DNA of 64,000 bases. It comes from Halomonas sp. Bachu 37 (GTDB lineage: Bacteria; Pseudomonadota; Gammaproteobacteria; Pseudomonadales; Halomonadaceae). A program made the position numbers and the translations under genes. The notes under the pieces are model-generated. The model was not told the origin of the DNA, made no database searches, and was given only the letters and a program-made list of their open reading frames with translations. The DNA lies in NCBI RefSeq assembly GCF_039691755.1, contig NZ_CP137552.1, forward strand, positions 3,286,001 through 3,350,000, in the 5' to 3' direction. Positions 41,677 through 51,319 of the stretch are shown here, piece by piece (the stretch's first letter is position 1; the number at the start of each line of letters is the position of its first letter).

Positions 41677-42501
41677 TCAGCCTTTTTCCTTAACGGCAAG
41701 AGGCGAGGCCAGGTTCGCCAGACACGCCTGGGGCAACTTGACATCGATGGCGATGGGCAAGTGGTCGGAAAACAGATGGTCGAGTACGCGTACGTTATCG
41801 GCATGCAGTGATTCCGACAGCAGGATGTGATCCAGTGCCCGTCGCGGCTGCCAGGATGGATAGCTCAGCAAGGGCTTGACCGGATGCAGGGGCAGTGACG
41901 TGCTGAAACGCTCATGAGCATGCAATTGATCCTGCGTACAGTTGAGATCCCCCATCACCACGACATGGCGCAGCGGCTGGATGATCTCGCTGAGGTAGTT
42001 CAACTGCCTCACCCGGCCTCGATGGCTTAGCGCCAGGTGAGCCACAAAAATATGCAGGGCGTCGGGGCCTTCCCCATAACACGCATGAATGGCACCGCGA
42101 CCGGGAAGCGTTCCCGGCAGGCGATACTCCTCGATACGGGTGGGAGAGAGACGTGAAAGCAGGCCGTTGCTGTGCTGGGCGACTCGCCCCAGATTGCGGT
42201 TGAGCTGCTGAAAATGGTGGGGAAACCCGGCTCGGGTGGCCAGGTATTCGACCTGGTTGACGCGGCTGGAACGAAAGCTCCCGCCATCCACTTCCTGAAG
42301 GCCGACGATATCGAACCTGCCGAGCACCTCACCCATCATGTCCAGGCGCTGGAGCCGTCGTGGGTGCGGCAGAAAGTGCTGCCAGCTGCGGGTCAGATAA
42401 TGATGGTAGGCGGAAGTCTGGATGCCGACCTGCAGGTTGAAGGTCAACAGCCGCAAATGACCGCTATCCAGCAACGGCACTTTGGCATCCAGACGACTCA
42501 T
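41677..42501 (-). CDS. Endonuclease/exonuclease/phosphatase (EEP) family protein
   Basis: A DNase I-like fold hydrolase of 274 residues. Motifs in order: LTFNLQVGIQ (N-terminal strand with Asn), IVGLQEVDGG (metal-binding Glu), VAHLALSHRGR, VVMGDLNCTQ (Asp/Asn), LDHILLS and the C-terminal SDHLPIAIDV (Asp-His). All catalytic residues appear present. No signal peptide. Family members cleave nucleic acids or phosphoesters; the substrate is not predictable. Confidence 0.9.
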   Translation of the reverse strand: MSRLDAKVPLLDSGHLRLLTFNLQVGIQTSAYHHYLTRSWQHFLPHPRRLQRLDMMGEVLGRFDIVGLQEVDGGSFRSSRVNQVEYLATRAGFPHHFQQLNRNLGRVAQHSNGLLSRLSPTRIEEYRLPGTLPGRGAIHACYGEGPDALHIFVAHLALSHRGRVRQLNYLSEIIQPLRHVVVMGDLNCTQDQLHAHERFSTSLPLHPVKPLLSYPSWQPRRALDHILLSESLHADNVRVLDHLFSDHLPIAIDVKLPQACLANLASPLAVKEKG

Positions 42502-42548
42502 TGTTTCAAACCACCTCGTTATCCAGCCGTTTCATTTATCTATACGAG

Positions 42549-42603
42549 CTATTTCAAACGACTTATTTCAACCGACTTATTTCAAGCGGTTATTTAAAAT
42601 AGG
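42549..42603. repeat. 14-bp tandem repeat upstream of the EEP gene
   Basis: Four degenerate units of 13-14 bp: CTATTTCAAACGA, CTTATTTCAACCGA, CTTATTTCAAGCGG and TTATTTAAAATAGG. They fill most of the dsbA-EEP gap and lie upstream of the EEP start. They could act as an A/T-rich promoter element or be simple slippage products. Confidence 0.7.
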
Positions 42604-42610
42604 CTATTCA

Positions 42611-43240
42611 TTACTCACGTTCGCTGCGCACGCGTTCGACCAGCGTTTCGGCAATACGCGGCATGTTGTCCAGACTACCGGCGCTGCTCGGCGTCACCAC
42701 GTAACGACCATCGACGATCAGGGCGGGCACGCCCATCAGGCGCATGTCACGCATGCGGCTGTTGGCCTGGTTGACCTGGCTGCGTACATTGAACGCTCCC
42801 AAGGCTTCCTGCGCTTGCTCTTCGCTGACGCCGTAGTTGCTGAAGAATTCCGCCAGCTCATCCTCTTGGGTCAGCGAGCGGCCCTCTTCGTGAATGGCGT
42901 GGAAGAAGTCGGCGTGCAACTCGTCGAGGATACCCAGCTCCTTGGCAGCGTAGAAGGCGCCGGCGTGCTTGTTCCAGTCGCCACCCATGGTGGCCGGAAG
43001 ACGCTGGAAAGCGACGTCGTCGGGCTGCTCGGCCACCCAGGCGTTAAGCGGCTCTTCCAGGTTGTAGCAGTGCGGGCAGCCGTACCAGAAGGCTTCGGTA
43101 ACCTCGATCTTGCCATCCTCGACCTGAGTTTCCACCGGTTCCTTGAGCAGCGTGTAGTGCTCGCCCTCGACCAGTTCCGTGGCCCCGGCCAGGGTAGATA
43201 GGCTCAGACCGGCAATCGCTATCATTAACGTCTTGAACAT
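42611..43240 (-). CDS. dsbA: Thiol:disulfide interchange protein DsbA
   Basis: The periplasmic oxidase that introduces disulfide bonds in exported proteins, about 209 residues from ATG 43240 (MFKTLMIAIAGLSLSTLAGA), with GGAG about 9 nt upstream. A signal peptide covers about 1-20. The active site is Cys-Pro-His-Cys (FWYGCPHCYNL), and the cis-Pro loop is GVPALIVDGRYVV. The helical insertion lies between. It follows the cytochrome c4 gene, as in Pseudomonas. Confidence 0.95.
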   Translation of the reverse strand: MFKTLMIAIAGLSLSTLAGATELVEGEHYTLLKEPVETQVEDGKIEVTEAFWYGCPHCYNLEEPLNAWVAEQPDDVAFQRLPATMGGDWNKHAGAFYAAKELGILDELHADFFHAIHEEGRSLTQEDELAEFFSNYGVSEEQAQEALGAFNVRSQVNQANSRMRDMRLMGVPALIVDGRYVVTPSSAGSLDNMPRIAETLVERVRSERE

Positions 43241-43303
43241 AAATCGATTCTCCATGGGAAGCGAGCTTGGGACACTCCTCGCCGGGCAAGGTTCCATGAA
43301 TAC

Positions 43304-43338
43304 GCAGGCCGGGGTCGGCTTTCGCCTCTCCGGCCTGC
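43304..43338 (-). terminator. Possible terminator after cytochrome c4
   Basis: GCAGGCCGG (43304-43312) pairs with CCGGCCTGC (43330-43338), a 9-bp GC stem with a 17-nt loop but no U-tract. It lies in the gap between the cytochrome gene and dsbA and could be a weak terminator. Confidence 0.4.
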
Positions 43339-43400
43339 AGGTCCAGACACGGCCTATCACGCCACGCTGCGGTCCGGAGGCTCAGTGCGGCTCCGACAAC

Positions 43401-44021
43401 TCAGTGCAGCCCCAACAAATAGTTGGCTACGGCCTGCATATCCGCATCGCTCATCTGAGAGGCGATATCGCGCATGATACTGTTGGGATCATTGGCGCGC
43501 TCCCCGGCGGCAAAATCTTGCAGCGTGGCCACGGTGTAATCCACATACTGACCGGATAGTGCCGGATACACGGCGGTCCCGATACCCTGGCCCGTGGGCG
43601 TGTGGCAGGCGGAGCAGGCCGGAATGCCCTTGCTCATGTCGCCGGCGCGAAAGAGCGTCTCGCCACGCGCCAACAGCTCGGCGTCATCCTCGGCCTGCCC
43701 CAGGTTGGCATCCTGGTTGGCGAAATAGGCCGCCACGTCCCAGGCATCCTGGTCGCTGTAATCGGACACGATGGCGGTCATTTCCGGCACGACGCGCTCA
43801 CCGTCGCGAATCTCTATCAACTGCTTGGCGATATAGGACATCTGCTGGCCGGCGATGTGCGGAAACGCCGGCGAGGGGCTGATGCCTTGCTGGCCGTGAC
43901 AGGCCGAACAGACTTGAGCTTTCTCCTGCCCCGCCGCTGCATCCGCATCGGCTTCGAGGTCAGCGTGGGCGGTGCCAACGGCACCCATGGTAATTGCCAG
44001 GCTTGCCAGTAACTTTCTCAT
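43401..44021 (-). CDS. Diheme cytochrome c4
   Basis: A periplasmic electron carrier of about 206 residues from ATG 44021 (MRKLLASLAITMGAVGTAHA signal peptide). Two heme-c sites are present, CSACHGQQG and CSACHTPTG, in two similar domains, each with a later Met candidate as sixth ligand (VVPEMTAIVSDYS; NSIMRDIASQMSD). Cytochrome c4 passes electrons to terminal oxidases. It is divergent from engB, a conserved arrangement next to dsbA. Confidence 0.93.
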   Translation of the reverse strand: MRKLLASLAITMGAVGTAHADLEADADAAAGQEKAQVCSACHGQQGISPSPAFPHIAGQQMSYIAKQLIEIRDGERVVPEMTAIVSDYSDQDAWDVAAYFANQDANLGQAEDDAELLARGETLFRAGDMSKGIPACSACHTPTGQGIGTAVYPALSGQYVDYTVATLQDFAAGERANDPNSIMRDIASQMSDADMQAVANYLLGLH

Positions 44022-44392
44022 TGCTAGTCCACTATGCCGTTTGGTTATTGACTGGTACGCATCCCGGGCGCCGCCCAATGTTAAGCAAATTATCGGCTCA
44101 CCAAGCTATCGGTTCACCAAGCCATCGGTTCACTAAACTATCAAGGCTGGGTTGGCACCGCCGAACAGGCGACCCCTTACGGGTGTTCGCTGTCGGCCAG
44201 AGCGCGATGGTACACTAGCGCCCCAGGTCGCAGATATAAAACCCTTGCATTATAACGAATCAGCACGGCGGCGGGAATGCAACTCCCGGCCTGCTTTCGT
44301 GATGAGCGCTATACTCCCTGCCACAAAACGCCGCACCAGAAGCCGGTTTGTGGGTCTATACCCTTTGGTTTCATCACTTCCAGGATCGTTTC
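44022..44392. other. 371-bp intergenic region between cytochrome c4 and engB
   Basis: A divergent promoter region. It holds the 16-bp tandem repeat at 44092-44139 and two -10-like hexamers facing engB, TACACT near 44213 and TATACT near 44310. The second has no convincing -35. In related genomes a Spot42/ErsA-type small RNA can lie near engB, but I see no clear promoter-hairpin-terminator unit here. Confidence 0.5.
44092..44139. repeat. Three 16-bp tandem repeats upstream of engB
   Basis: ATCGGCTCACCAAGCT, ATCGGTTCACCAAGCC and ATCGGTTCACTAAACT follow each other without gaps, with a partial fourth unit. They lie near the cytochrome c4 start on the minus strand. Confidence 0.8.
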
Positions 44393-45037
44393 ATGCCGTC
44401 AAACACACCCGCCGACACATCGATACCACGATTGAACTACCCTACCGCGCGTTTTCTGATCAGCGCACCTACGCTCGCTCTGTGCCCTGAGGATACCGGC
44501 GCCGAAATCGCCTTCGCCGGCCGTTCCAACGCGGGAAAGTCCAGTGCCATCAACGCGCTGACACAGCAGAACAGCCTGGCACGGACTTCCCGGACCCCGG
44601 GGCGTACCCAGTTGATCAACTTCTTCACTGTCGCCAACGATTCGGCTCTGCGGTTAGTCGATCTTCCCGGCTACGGCTATGCCAAGGTACCCGAAGCGGT
44701 GAAGCTGGAGTGGCAGCACCACCTCTCCGAATATCTGCGCGAGCGTTACAGCCTGCGTGGCCTCGTCCTGCTGATGGATGTTCGACATCCGCTGACCGAA
44801 TTCGACCAGATGATGCTGGGTTTCGCCGACCAACGTAACATGCCGGTGCATATTCTGCTCACCAAGGCCGACAAACTTAAAAACGGAGCCGCCAAGAACG
44901 CCCTGCAACAGGTACGCAGTCGTCTGCGCGAATGGGAAGATCTGGTTTCCGTGCAGCTATTTTCCTCACTCAAGCGTGACGGCGTGGATACACTCTCCCG
45001 GCGTCTCGATCAGTGGTTTGCTCCGCCAATCGAGTGA
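44393..45037 (+). CDS. engB: Ribosome biogenesis GTPase EngB (YihA/YsxC)
   Basis: An essential TrmE-Era-like GTPase for large-subunit assembly, about 214 residues from ATG 44393 ([21 protein letters not shown]). G1: [15 protein letters not shown]2 region: [11 protein letters not shown]3: [12 protein letters not shown]4: LLTKADKL; G5: SSLK. Its stop overlaps the end of the convergent HAD gene by 28 bp. Confidence 0.95.
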   Translation: MPSNTPADTSIPRLNYPTARFLISAPTLALCPEDTGAEIAFAGRSNAGKSSAINALTQQNSLARTSRTPGRTQLINFFTVANDSALRLVDLPGYGYAKVPEAVKLEWQHHLSEYLRERYSLRGLVLLMDVRHPLTEFDQMMLGFADQRNMPVHILLTKADKLKNGAAKNALQQVRSRLREWEDLVSVQLFSSLKRDGVDTLSRRLDQWFAPPIE

Positions 45038-45777
45038 CTCGTCTCAGTGACTCGCTCGAGCAGAGCGGGTAGCTGGCGTATATGCGCCAGCCGATGAACC
45101 CCCGCCGGCAAGGCCCGAGGTGCCACGTCTTCCGGGGCGATCCATACCGCCTGCATACCCAACTGCTGGGCAGGAAGAATATCCTCATGCCAGGAATCTC
45201 CCACGTGCATGGCGCGCTCCGGTGCCACGTCAAGTCGTGATAGCGCGGTGAGAAATGCCTTGGGGTCGGGCTTGGGCGCGAGTATCTCGCCAGCGGCGAT
45301 AGCCACCGAAAAATAGGCAGCCAGCGGCTGACGCCCGAGGTGAATGTTGCCGTTGGTGATGGCCGCCAGCCGGTAACGCTCCCCCAGGGCTGCCAGCAAT
45401 CCGGCCGCTTCGGGATGAGGAGTGACCTGAACGCGCAGGCGGTGGAACTCGTTCATTGCCGCAGCGGCCCAGAGAATCGCGGCGCTGCGCGGCAGGCCAT
45501 ACGCTTCCAGTTGGGCTTCGAGTGCGCGCAGCCGCAGCCAGGTGAAGTCGCCGCGCCGCTCGGGTACTTCCACGGCAATTCGCTGGCGACGCTGCAGGTA
45601 ATCCGCCATCCCCTCGGCCTGGCCAAGCGCCAGCGGCGGCTCCCGGCGTGTCGAGCGCCAGGCGCCCAGCGCCTCCAGCAGCCAGGCATAGTGCCCCTCT
45701 TCGGTGCGCAGCATGACGCCGCTGTTGTCCCACAGCGTATCGTCCAGATCGAAGGTCAAGGCTTGCAGACGGGACAT
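45010..45777 (-). CDS. HAD-superfamily phosphatase (YigB-like)
   Basis: A HAD-like hydrolase of about 255 residues. Motif [13 protein letters not shown] (nucleophile Asp); motif II: AITNGN; motif III Lys in APKPDPKAF; motif [12 protein letters not shown]. The cap domain lies between motifs I and II. ATG 45777 overlaps the xerC stop by one base; GTG 45780 is an alternative. In E. coli the orthologue yigB (FMN phosphatase) also follows xerC, supporting that identity. Confidence 0.9.
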   Translation of the reverse strand: MSRLQALTFDLDDTLWDNSGVMLRTEEGHYAWLLEALGAWRSTRREPPLALGQAEGMADYLQRRQRIAVEVPERRGDFTWLRLRALEAQLEAYGLPRSAAILWAAAAMNEFHRLRVQVTPHPEAAGLLAALGERYRLAAITNGNIHLGRQPLAAYFSVAIAAGEILAPKPDPKAFLTALSRLDVAPERAMHVGDSWHEDILPAQQLGMQAVWIAPEDVAPRALPAGVHRLAHIRQLPALLERVTETSHSIGGANH

Positions 45778-46691
45778 CACGGCTCTCGGTTTTCTCGGGA
45801 TTGTCGTTTGGCACGAGGGTGGGCGCTATCGTAGCTGGTCGCCAGGTGCTGCCAGTCGAGCCGGGTATAAACCTGCGTGGTGGCCAGGTTGGCATGGCCC
45901 AGCAGCTCCTGAACCGCACGTAGATCCTGGCTCGACTCCAGCAAATGGCTGGCAAACGAGTGGCGCAGGCGGTGCGGATGCAGATGTTCCGGCAAGCCAC
46001 GTACCACCGCCAGTTGCGCCAGGCGCTTCTGGATCGCCCGATGGCCCAGGCGATTCCCCCGCGCGCCGACGAACAGCGCGGTTTCATCGGCCGCGGCCAG
46101 TTGACCCCGTACCGCCTGCCACTGCGCCAGTGCCGCCTGAGCCCGACGGCCCACAGGGACCTGGCGCGGCTTGGCACCCTTGCCTATCACGCGTACCTGC
46201 TGGTGGTGAACGGCATGAATGTCCAGCGAGGCGAGCTCAGCCAGGCGCAGGCCGCTGGAGTAGAGCAACTCCAGCATGGCCTGATCACGGATCGCCAGGG
46301 GCGAACCGTCATGAGGGGTATCCAGAAACTGGTTGAGCTGGTCGATATCCAGCGGGCGAGGAAGATGGCTTGGCTGACGTGGGGTACGCAGCAGCGACAC
46401 CGGATTATGGGGCAGGCTCTCTCGCTTCACCAGGTAATCGGCGAAGCGGGAAAGCGCGGCTCGGCGGCGCGCCAGGCTGCGCGGGGCCAGGCCCTTGCTG
46501 CGCTGGGCGCCGAGGAACGCACGCAGCAATGGGGTATCCAGCGCCTCGGGCTGCGTCACGTCGCGGCTTTCGGCAAAGGCGCTCAGCGCCTGCAGGTCCT
46601 GGCGATAGGCTATCACCGTGGCGGGACTGGCATAGCCGCCCAGCTGCTTGAGGAACGCCTCGATGGCAGCGCTCAGCGCCGTCTCACTCAT
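45777..46691 (-). CDS. xerC: Site-specific tyrosine recombinase XerC
   Basis: The XerC subunit resolving chromosome dimers at dif with XerD, about 304 residues from ATG 46691 (MSETALSAAIEAFLKQL). The N-terminal SAM-like domain is at about 5-90; the catalytic domain contains LLYSSGLRLAEL (Arg), GKGAKPRQVPVG (Lys), HPHRLRHSFASHLL (His-x-x-Arg), LGHANLATTQVYTRLD (Gly-His and Tyr nucleophile). Order DUF484-xerC-HAD is conserved in gammaproteobacteria. Confidence 0.95.
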   Translation of the reverse strand: MSETALSAAIEAFLKQLGGYASPATVIAYRQDLQALSAFAESRDVTQPEALDTPLLRAFLGAQRSKGLAPRSLARRRAALSRFADYLVKRESLPHNPVSLLRTPRQPSHLPRPLDIDQLNQFLDTPHDGSPLAIRDQAMLELLYSSGLRLAELASLDIHAVHHQQVRVIGKGAKPRQVPVGRRAQAALAQWQAVRGQLAAADETALFVGARGNRLGHRAIQKRLAQLAVVRGLPEHLHPHRLRHSFASHLLESSQDLRAVQELLGHANLATTQVYTRLDWQHLATSYDSAHPRAKRQSRENREP

Positions 46692-47415
46692 GGCCGCCAA
46701 GACGTGTCAGCAGGCGTGCCACCACATCTCCCAGATATTCGGTAAACAGCGTATCCATGCTGGCACGGTATGTCTCGGGGTCGGGGCTCGCCAACAGTAA
46801 AAATCCCAGCGGCTCACCTTCGGCAAGGCGCGTGATGGCACAGGAGCCCGCCTTGCGTGGCGCTTTCACATGAGGCAACAGGCACTTCCAGTCGCTGACG
46901 CTGAGCTTCACGCAGCGGCTGGTGCGCCCATCCAGCAAGGCGCCCAAGCGGGCGCTGGCATGCTGATCCAGCACCTGGCGCGGCGGCTGCGGTGGGGTCG
47001 GCTCGCTATCGCTCAACGACGCCGGGCACCACAGCGCTACCGCCGATGTGCCGAAATGTTCGCTGAGCTGGGTGGCGAGTGCCTGAGCCAGGGCATCGCG
47101 GTCGGGAGCCGCCACCAGCGCCAGCAGCGTCTCACGAAGCCGCCGGTACTGGGCTTCGTTGTGGCGAGCGGACTCCAGCAGATGCTCCAGCCGGCTTTCG
47201 GCGGTTTCGGCGCGCTGGCGCAGGTCGATCACCAGGCGCTCCAGCAGCGATATCGCCCCTTGGGTTTCCGGATGCGGCACCGCCAACTGCTGCAGCAAGC
47301 CTTCACGCCCGACAAAGAAATCGGGATGTCGGGCCAGCCAGAAGGCCACTTGATCGGGATCCAAGGTCTTGCGTGGCTCGGGGACCGAAGACATTGCCTT
47401 ACTCCTGTTTTCCAC
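46684..47415 (-). CDS. DUF484 family protein
   Basis: A cytosolic protein of 243 residues. The N-terminus has the DUF484 signature VAFWLARHPDFFVGREGLLQQLAVPHPETQGAISLLERLVIDLRQRA, then a coiled coil and a GAF-like domain (about 100-235). The family's role is unknown; it always keeps company with xerC. It overlaps xerC by 8 bp. The start may be ATG 47397 (MSSVPEP) rather than 47415. Confidence 0.9.
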   Translation of the reverse strand: MENRSKAMSSVPEPRKTLDPDQVAFWLARHPDFFVGREGLLQQLAVPHPETQGAISLLERLVIDLRQRAETAESRLEHLLESARHNEAQYRRLRETLLALVAAPDRDALAQALATQLSEHFGTSAVALWCPASLSDSEPTPPQPPRQVLDQHASARLGALLDGRTSRCVKLSVSDWKCLLPHVKAPRKAGSCAITRLAEGEPLGFLLLASPDPETYRASMDTLFTEYLGDVVARLLTRLGGHE

Positions 47416-47457
47416 TTAGGCCTGTTTACCACGTGGTCTTATATTCCACTAGGCCTA
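47401..47457. repeat. 16-17-bp degenerate tandem repeat, DUF484-dapF gap
   Basis: CCTGTTTTCCACTTAGG, CCTGTTTACCACGTGG and TCTTATATTCCACTAGG follow one another, with a partial fourth unit. They fill the gap between dapF and DUF484. Degenerate, so likely an old slippage product. Confidence 0.5.
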
Positions 47458-48291
47458 TCAGCTTAACGCGATGCGCCCATCGAACACACGCGTTGCCGGC
47501 CCCACCATGATCAACGCCGCTTCCGGATCGGGCCATTCGATCACCAGCTCACCGCCGGGCAGCTGAACGTTGACCGGGCTCTTGAGTAATCCCTGACGAA
47601 TGCCGCTGGCAACCGCCGCGCAAGCGCCGGTGCCGCAGGCCAGGGTTTCTCCACTGCCACGCTCGAAGACGCGCAAGCGAATGGCATTGGGCGAGACGAT
47701 CTGCATGAAGCCCACGTTGACCCGCGCTGGAAAACGCGGGTGCGCCTCGATAGCCGCACCCAGACGTGCTACCGGCGCCGTTTCCACGTCATCCACTTGC
47801 AGCACCGCGTGCGGGTTGCCCATGGAGACCACACCGACTTCCAGCGTCTCACCGTCTACGTCAAGCTTGTGCAGGGGCTGATCACCGGGCGCCTCGAAAG
47901 GCAGTGCCGAGGGAGTAAAGCGGGGACTGCCCATATCCACACGCACCTGGCCGTCGTGCTGTACCGTGAGCGTCAACGGACCACCGGCGGTTTCGACACG
48001 GATATCGAGCTTGTGGGTCAGTCGCTGGTCGCGCACGAAGCGGGCGAAACAGCGCGCACCGTTGCCGCAGTTCTCCACTTCACTGCCGTCCGCGTTAAAG
48101 ATGCGATAACGGAAATCCATCTCCGGGTCGCGGGGTGGCTCGACGATCAGCAGCTGGTCGAAACCGATGCCGAAACGCCGATCGGCCAGGGCGCGAATCT
48201 GCTCTTCGCGCAGACGAGCCCGCTGGGTGACGAGATCCACTACCACGAAATCGTTGCCCAGCCCGTGCATCTTGGTGAAGTGCAACAGCAT
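47458..48291 (-). CDS. dapF: Diaminopimelate epimerase DapF
   Basis: A PLP-independent epimerase converting LL- to meso-diaminopimelate for lysine and peptidoglycan synthesis; 277 residues. Catalytic Cys pair in [10 protein letters not shown] (about residue 76) and [14 protein letters not shown] (about 219). N-terminal [15 protein letters not shown] is standard. Its start shares one base with the lysA stop. Confidence 0.96.
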   Translation of the reverse strand: MLLHFTKMHGLGNDFVVVDLVTQRARLREEQIRALADRRFGIGFDQLLIVEPPRDPEMDFRYRIFNADGSEVENCGNGARCFARFVRDQRLTHKLDIRVETAGGPLTLTVQHDGQVRVDMGSPRFTPSALPFEAPGDQPLHKLDVDGETLEVGVVSMGNPHAVLQVDDVETAPVARLGAAIEAHPRFPARVNVGFMQIVSPNAIRLRVFERGSGETLACGTGACAAVASGIRQGLLKSPVNVQLPGGELVIEWPDPEAALIMVGPATRVFDGRIALS

Positions 48292-49562
48292 CAGAGCGCT
48301 CCCGCCGGCAGCAGCGCTTCACCGGTCCACAGCTCTTCCAGGCGTTCCCGCCTTCGCACCACATGCACCCGGTCGCCATCCACCATCAGCTCCGCCGGAC
48401 GCGGTCGGCTGTTGTAGTTCGACGCCATCACGAAGCCGTAGGCACCGGCGGAACGCACGGCCAGCAGGTCCCCCTCGCCGATCGCCAGTTCGCGGTCCTT
48501 GCCCAGGAAATCGCCGGTCTCGCATACCGGGCCGACCACATCGTAAAGGCCCGTTTGCCGCGCGTTACGGGTATCCACCGGCACGATGGCCTGCCACGCC
48601 TGGTAGAGCGAAGGCCGGATCAGGTCGTTCATCCCCGCGTCGACGATGGCGAAATTCTTGGTTTCGCCGGGCTTGAGGAATTCCACCCGGGTCAGCAGCA
48701 CACCGGCATTGGCGGCGATCGAGCGGCCCGGTTCGAACAGCAACGTCAAGCGTTCGCTGCCCTCCCAACGGGAGAGACGCTCCAGCAGTGCGGTGGCGTA
48801 ATCGAACGGCTGCGGTGGGCGCTCGTCGCGGTAGGTCACCCCCAGACCGCCACCGAGATCCAGGTGCTCGACGACGATTCCCTGCTCACGCAGGCGATCG
48901 AGTAGCGCCAACAGCCGCTCCAGGGCATCCAGGAACGGGGCGGTCTCGGTCAACTGGGAGCCGATATGACAATCCAGGCCCACCACCTTCAAGTGCGGCA
49001 GCCGCGCCGCCAGGGCGTACACCTCGAGGGCCTCGTCCACCGCGATCCCGAACTTGTTGTCCTTGAGGCCGGTGGAAATATACGGATGGGTACCGGCATC
49101 CACGTCGGGGTTGACCCGCAACGACACTGGCGCCACCCGCCCCAGACGCTCGGCCACCCGGTTCAGCCGCTCGAGTTCCGAGCGCGATTCCACGTTGAAG
49201 CACTTGATGCCGACCTCGAGCGCCCGCGCCATCTCAGCTTCCTGTTTGGCCACGCCGGAGAACACCACCTTGGCGGGATCGCCGCCCGCCTTGAGCACAC
49301 GCTCCAGCTCACCCACGGAAACGATATCGAAGCCCGCCCCCAGGCGCGCCAGTAACCCCAGCACCGCCAGGTTGGAGTTGGCCTTGACCGCGTAGCAGAT
49401 CAGGTGAGGATGGCCGCCCAAGGCCTCGGTGTAGGCGCGAAAGTGGCGCGCCAGGGTAGCCTTGGAATAGACATAGCACGGCGTCCCGTGGTCGGCGGCG
49501 ATGCGGGGAAGCGGCACATCCTCCGCATAGAGGACGCCATCGCGATAGTTGAAATGATCCAT
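48291..49562 (-). CDS. lysA: Diaminopimelate decarboxylase LysA
   Basis: A PLP enzyme making L-lysine from meso-diaminopimelate, 423 residues. PLP-lysine in [69 protein letters not shown] with the active-site Cys; [19 protein letters not shown]. It lies directly after lptM and before dapF in one operon. Confidence 0.97.
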   Translation of the reverse strand: MDHFNYRDGVLYAEDVPLPRIAADHGTPCYVYSKATLARHFRAYTEALGGHPHLICYAVKANSNLAVLGLLARLGAGFDIVSVGELERVLKAGGDPAKVVFSGVAKQEAEMARALEVGIKCFNVESRSELERLNRVAERLGRVAPVSLRVNPDVDAGTHPYISTGLKDNKFGIAVDEALEVYALAARLPHLKVVGLDCHIGSQLTETAPFLDALERLLALLDRLREQGIVVEHLDLGGGLGVTYRDERPPQPFDYATALLERLSRWEGSERLTLLFEPGRSIAANAGVLLTRVEFLKPGETKNFAIVDAGMNDLIRPSLYQAWQAIVPVDTRNARQTGLYDVVGPVCETGDFLGKDRELAIGEGDLLAVRSAGAYGFVMASNYNSRPRPAELMVDGDRVHVVRRRERLEELWTGEALLPAGAL

Positions 49563-49703
49563 TCAGGTCTCCTGCTCGGCGGCTGGGCGTTGATCGGCTG
49601 GCTCCGGGTCGGGAAGGTAAAGCGGCCCCTTCTGGCCACAGGCCGCCAGCAACATGACCGCCATCGCTAGCGGCGCCACCCTCAGCCAGGCGCGTCTCGG
49701 CAT
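49563..49703 (-). CDS. lptM: LPS-assembly lipoprotein LptM (YifL-like)
   Basis: A 46-residue lipoprotein. The lipobox is MLLAACGQ (Cys20 or so), followed by GQKGPLYLPDPEPADQ, the conserved LptM/YifL stretch after the cysteine. LptM stabilises and promotes oxidation of the LptD outer-membrane LPS translocon. Its ATG overlaps the argH stop by one base, and lysA follows immediately. The order lptM-lysA-dapF is conserved in gammaproteobacteria, which supports this very short gene. Confidence 0.9.
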   Translation of the reverse strand: MPRRAWLRVAPLAMAVMLLAACGQKGPLYLPDPEPADQRPAAEQET

Positions 49704-51106
49704 CACATCGCCTCCTTCAGCACATTCAGCGCCTCACGGGCACGCTGCGCCGCAGCCCGCACCTGATCGGGCGCGGTACCGCCGATATGATTGCGCGCGG
49801 CCACGGAGCCCTCCAGGGTCAGCACCTCGAACACGTCCTGTTCGATGATCGAGGAGAACTGTTTGAGCTCATCGAGCGTCATTTCCGAAAGGTCCTTCTT
49901 CTCGCGCAGGCCGAACGCCACGGACTGGCCGACGATCTCGTGGGCATCGCGGAAGGCCACACCCTTGCGCACCAGGTAATCGGCGAGGTCGGTGGCGGTA
50001 GAGAAACCACGCCGCGCGGCTTCGTACATGCTGGCCTTCTTGGGTTCGATGGCGGGCACCATGTCGGCGAACGCCTTGAGGCAGTCGCGCACCGTATCGA
50101 TGGCGTCGAACAGCGGCTCCTTGTCTTCCTGATTGTCCTTGTTGTAGGCCAGCGGCTGGGACTTCATCAGCGTCAAAAGCCCCATCAGGTGGCCGTAGAC
50201 CCGCCCGGTCTTGCCGCGCACCAGCTCGGGCACGTCGGGATTCTTCTTCTGCGGCATGATCGATGAGCCGGTGCAGAAGCGGTCGGGCAGGTCGATGAAG
50301 TCGAACTGGGCGCTGGTCCACAGCACCAGCTCCTCGCTCATGCGCGACAGATGCATCAGCAGGATACTGGCGAAGGAGGTGAATTCGATGGCGAAATCGC
50401 GATCGCTCACCGCATCCAGCGAGTTCTCGGCGGGGCGCTCGAAACCCAGCAGCTCGGCGGTGACATGGCGGTCGATGGGATAGGTGGTGCCGGCCAGGGC
50501 GGCAGCGCCCAGCGGCAGCACGTTGACACGCTTGCGACAGTCCAAAAGCCGCTCGTGGTCGCGGGCGAGCATCTCCTGCCAGGCCAGCAGGTGGTGGCCG
50601 AAGGTGACCGGCTGGGCGGTCTGCAGGTGGGTGAAGCCCGGCATGATGGTGTCGGCTTCGCGGTCGGCAAGCTCGATCATGCCGTCGCGCAGGCGCGCAA
50701 GCTCGACCTCGATGACATCGATCTCGTCACGCAGGAACAGGCGAATATCGGTCGCCACCTGGTCGTTGCGCGAGCGGCCGGTGTGCAGCTTCTTGCCGGT
50801 GATGCCGATCTTGTCGGTCAGCCGCGCCTCGATATTCATGTGTACGTCTTCCAGCGGCACCGACCACTCGAACTCGCCGCGCTCGATCTCGTCGCGAATC
50901 TCGCCAAGCCCGCCGACGATGGCGTCGCGTTCGTCATCCGTCAGCACGCCCACCCGCGCCAGCATGGTGGCGTGGGCGATGGAACCCTGGATATCCTGGC
51001 GCGCCAGGCGCTGGTCAAAGCTGACGGAAGCGGTGAAGCGCTCGACGAAGGCATCGGTGGGCTCGCTGAAACGACCGCCCCAGGACTGGTTAGTGGCTTG
51101 GCTCAT
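49703..51106 (-). CDS. argH: Argininosuccinate lyase ArgH
   Basis: The last enzyme of arginine synthesis, splitting argininosuccinate to arginine and fumarate; 467 residues, cytosolic tetramer. Motifs: [44 protein letters not shown], the superfamily signature [22 protein letters not shown] with its catalytic Ser loop. It heads an argH-lptM-lysA-dapF-DUF484-xerC-HAD run and is divergent from hemC. Confidence 0.97.
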   Translation of the reverse strand: MSQATNQSWGGRFSEPTDAFVERFTASVSFDQRLARQDIQGSIAHATMLARVGVLTDDERDAIVGGLGEIRDEIERGEFEWSVPLEDVHMNIEARLTDKIGITGKKLHTGRSRNDQVATDIRLFLRDEIDVIEVELARLRDGMIELADREADTIMPGFTHLQTAQPVTFGHHLLAWQEMLARDHERLLDCRKRVNVLPLGAAALAGTTYPIDRHVTAELLGFERPAENSLDAVSDRDFAIEFTSFASILLMHLSRMSEELVLWTSAQFDFIDLPDRFCTGSSIMPQKKNPDVPELVRGKTGRVYGHLMGLLTLMKSQPLAYNKDNQEDKEPLFDAIDTVRDCLKAFADMVPAIEPKKASMYEAARRGFSTATDLADYLVRKGVAFRDAHEIVGQSVAFGLREKKDLSEMTLDELKQFSSIIEQDVFEVLTLEGSVAARNHIGGTAPDQVRAAAQRAREALNVLKEAM

Positions 51107-51207
51107 CAGACGGGTATCCTGAAAACAAGGGTCAAAAACAAGACGAATAGTTGACGGAAAGTGTACCAGAGTCCTCTCGGCTCGCGGCAGGCGGTTTCGC
51201 TGGAGAT

Positions 51208-51235
51208 TTTACAGCGTGGCCGGGTGCTTTATGAT
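51208..51235 (+). promoter_or_regulatory. Promoter for the hemC operon
   Basis: TTTACA (51208-51213), a 16-bp spacer and TATGAT (51230-51235) make a reasonable sigma-70 promoter 85 bp before hemC. Confidence 0.55.
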
Positions 51236-51319
51236 GAGAGGACACAATCATTGACTCGCCGTGTCGGCGGTAATGCCGCGCACAGGGTTCCGGAACGTAT
51301 CCGGCAAAGGGAGTAACAC

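Noticed and set aside
44092..44139. Possible CRISPR-like repeats upstream of engB
   Set aside because: The 16-bp units are directly adjacent with no spacers and only about three copies; this is a simple tandem repeat.
44140..44392. A Spot42/ErsA-type small RNA next to engB
   Set aside because: Gene order makes it possible, but I could not find a promoter, a U-rich single-stranded region and a terminator in the right order.
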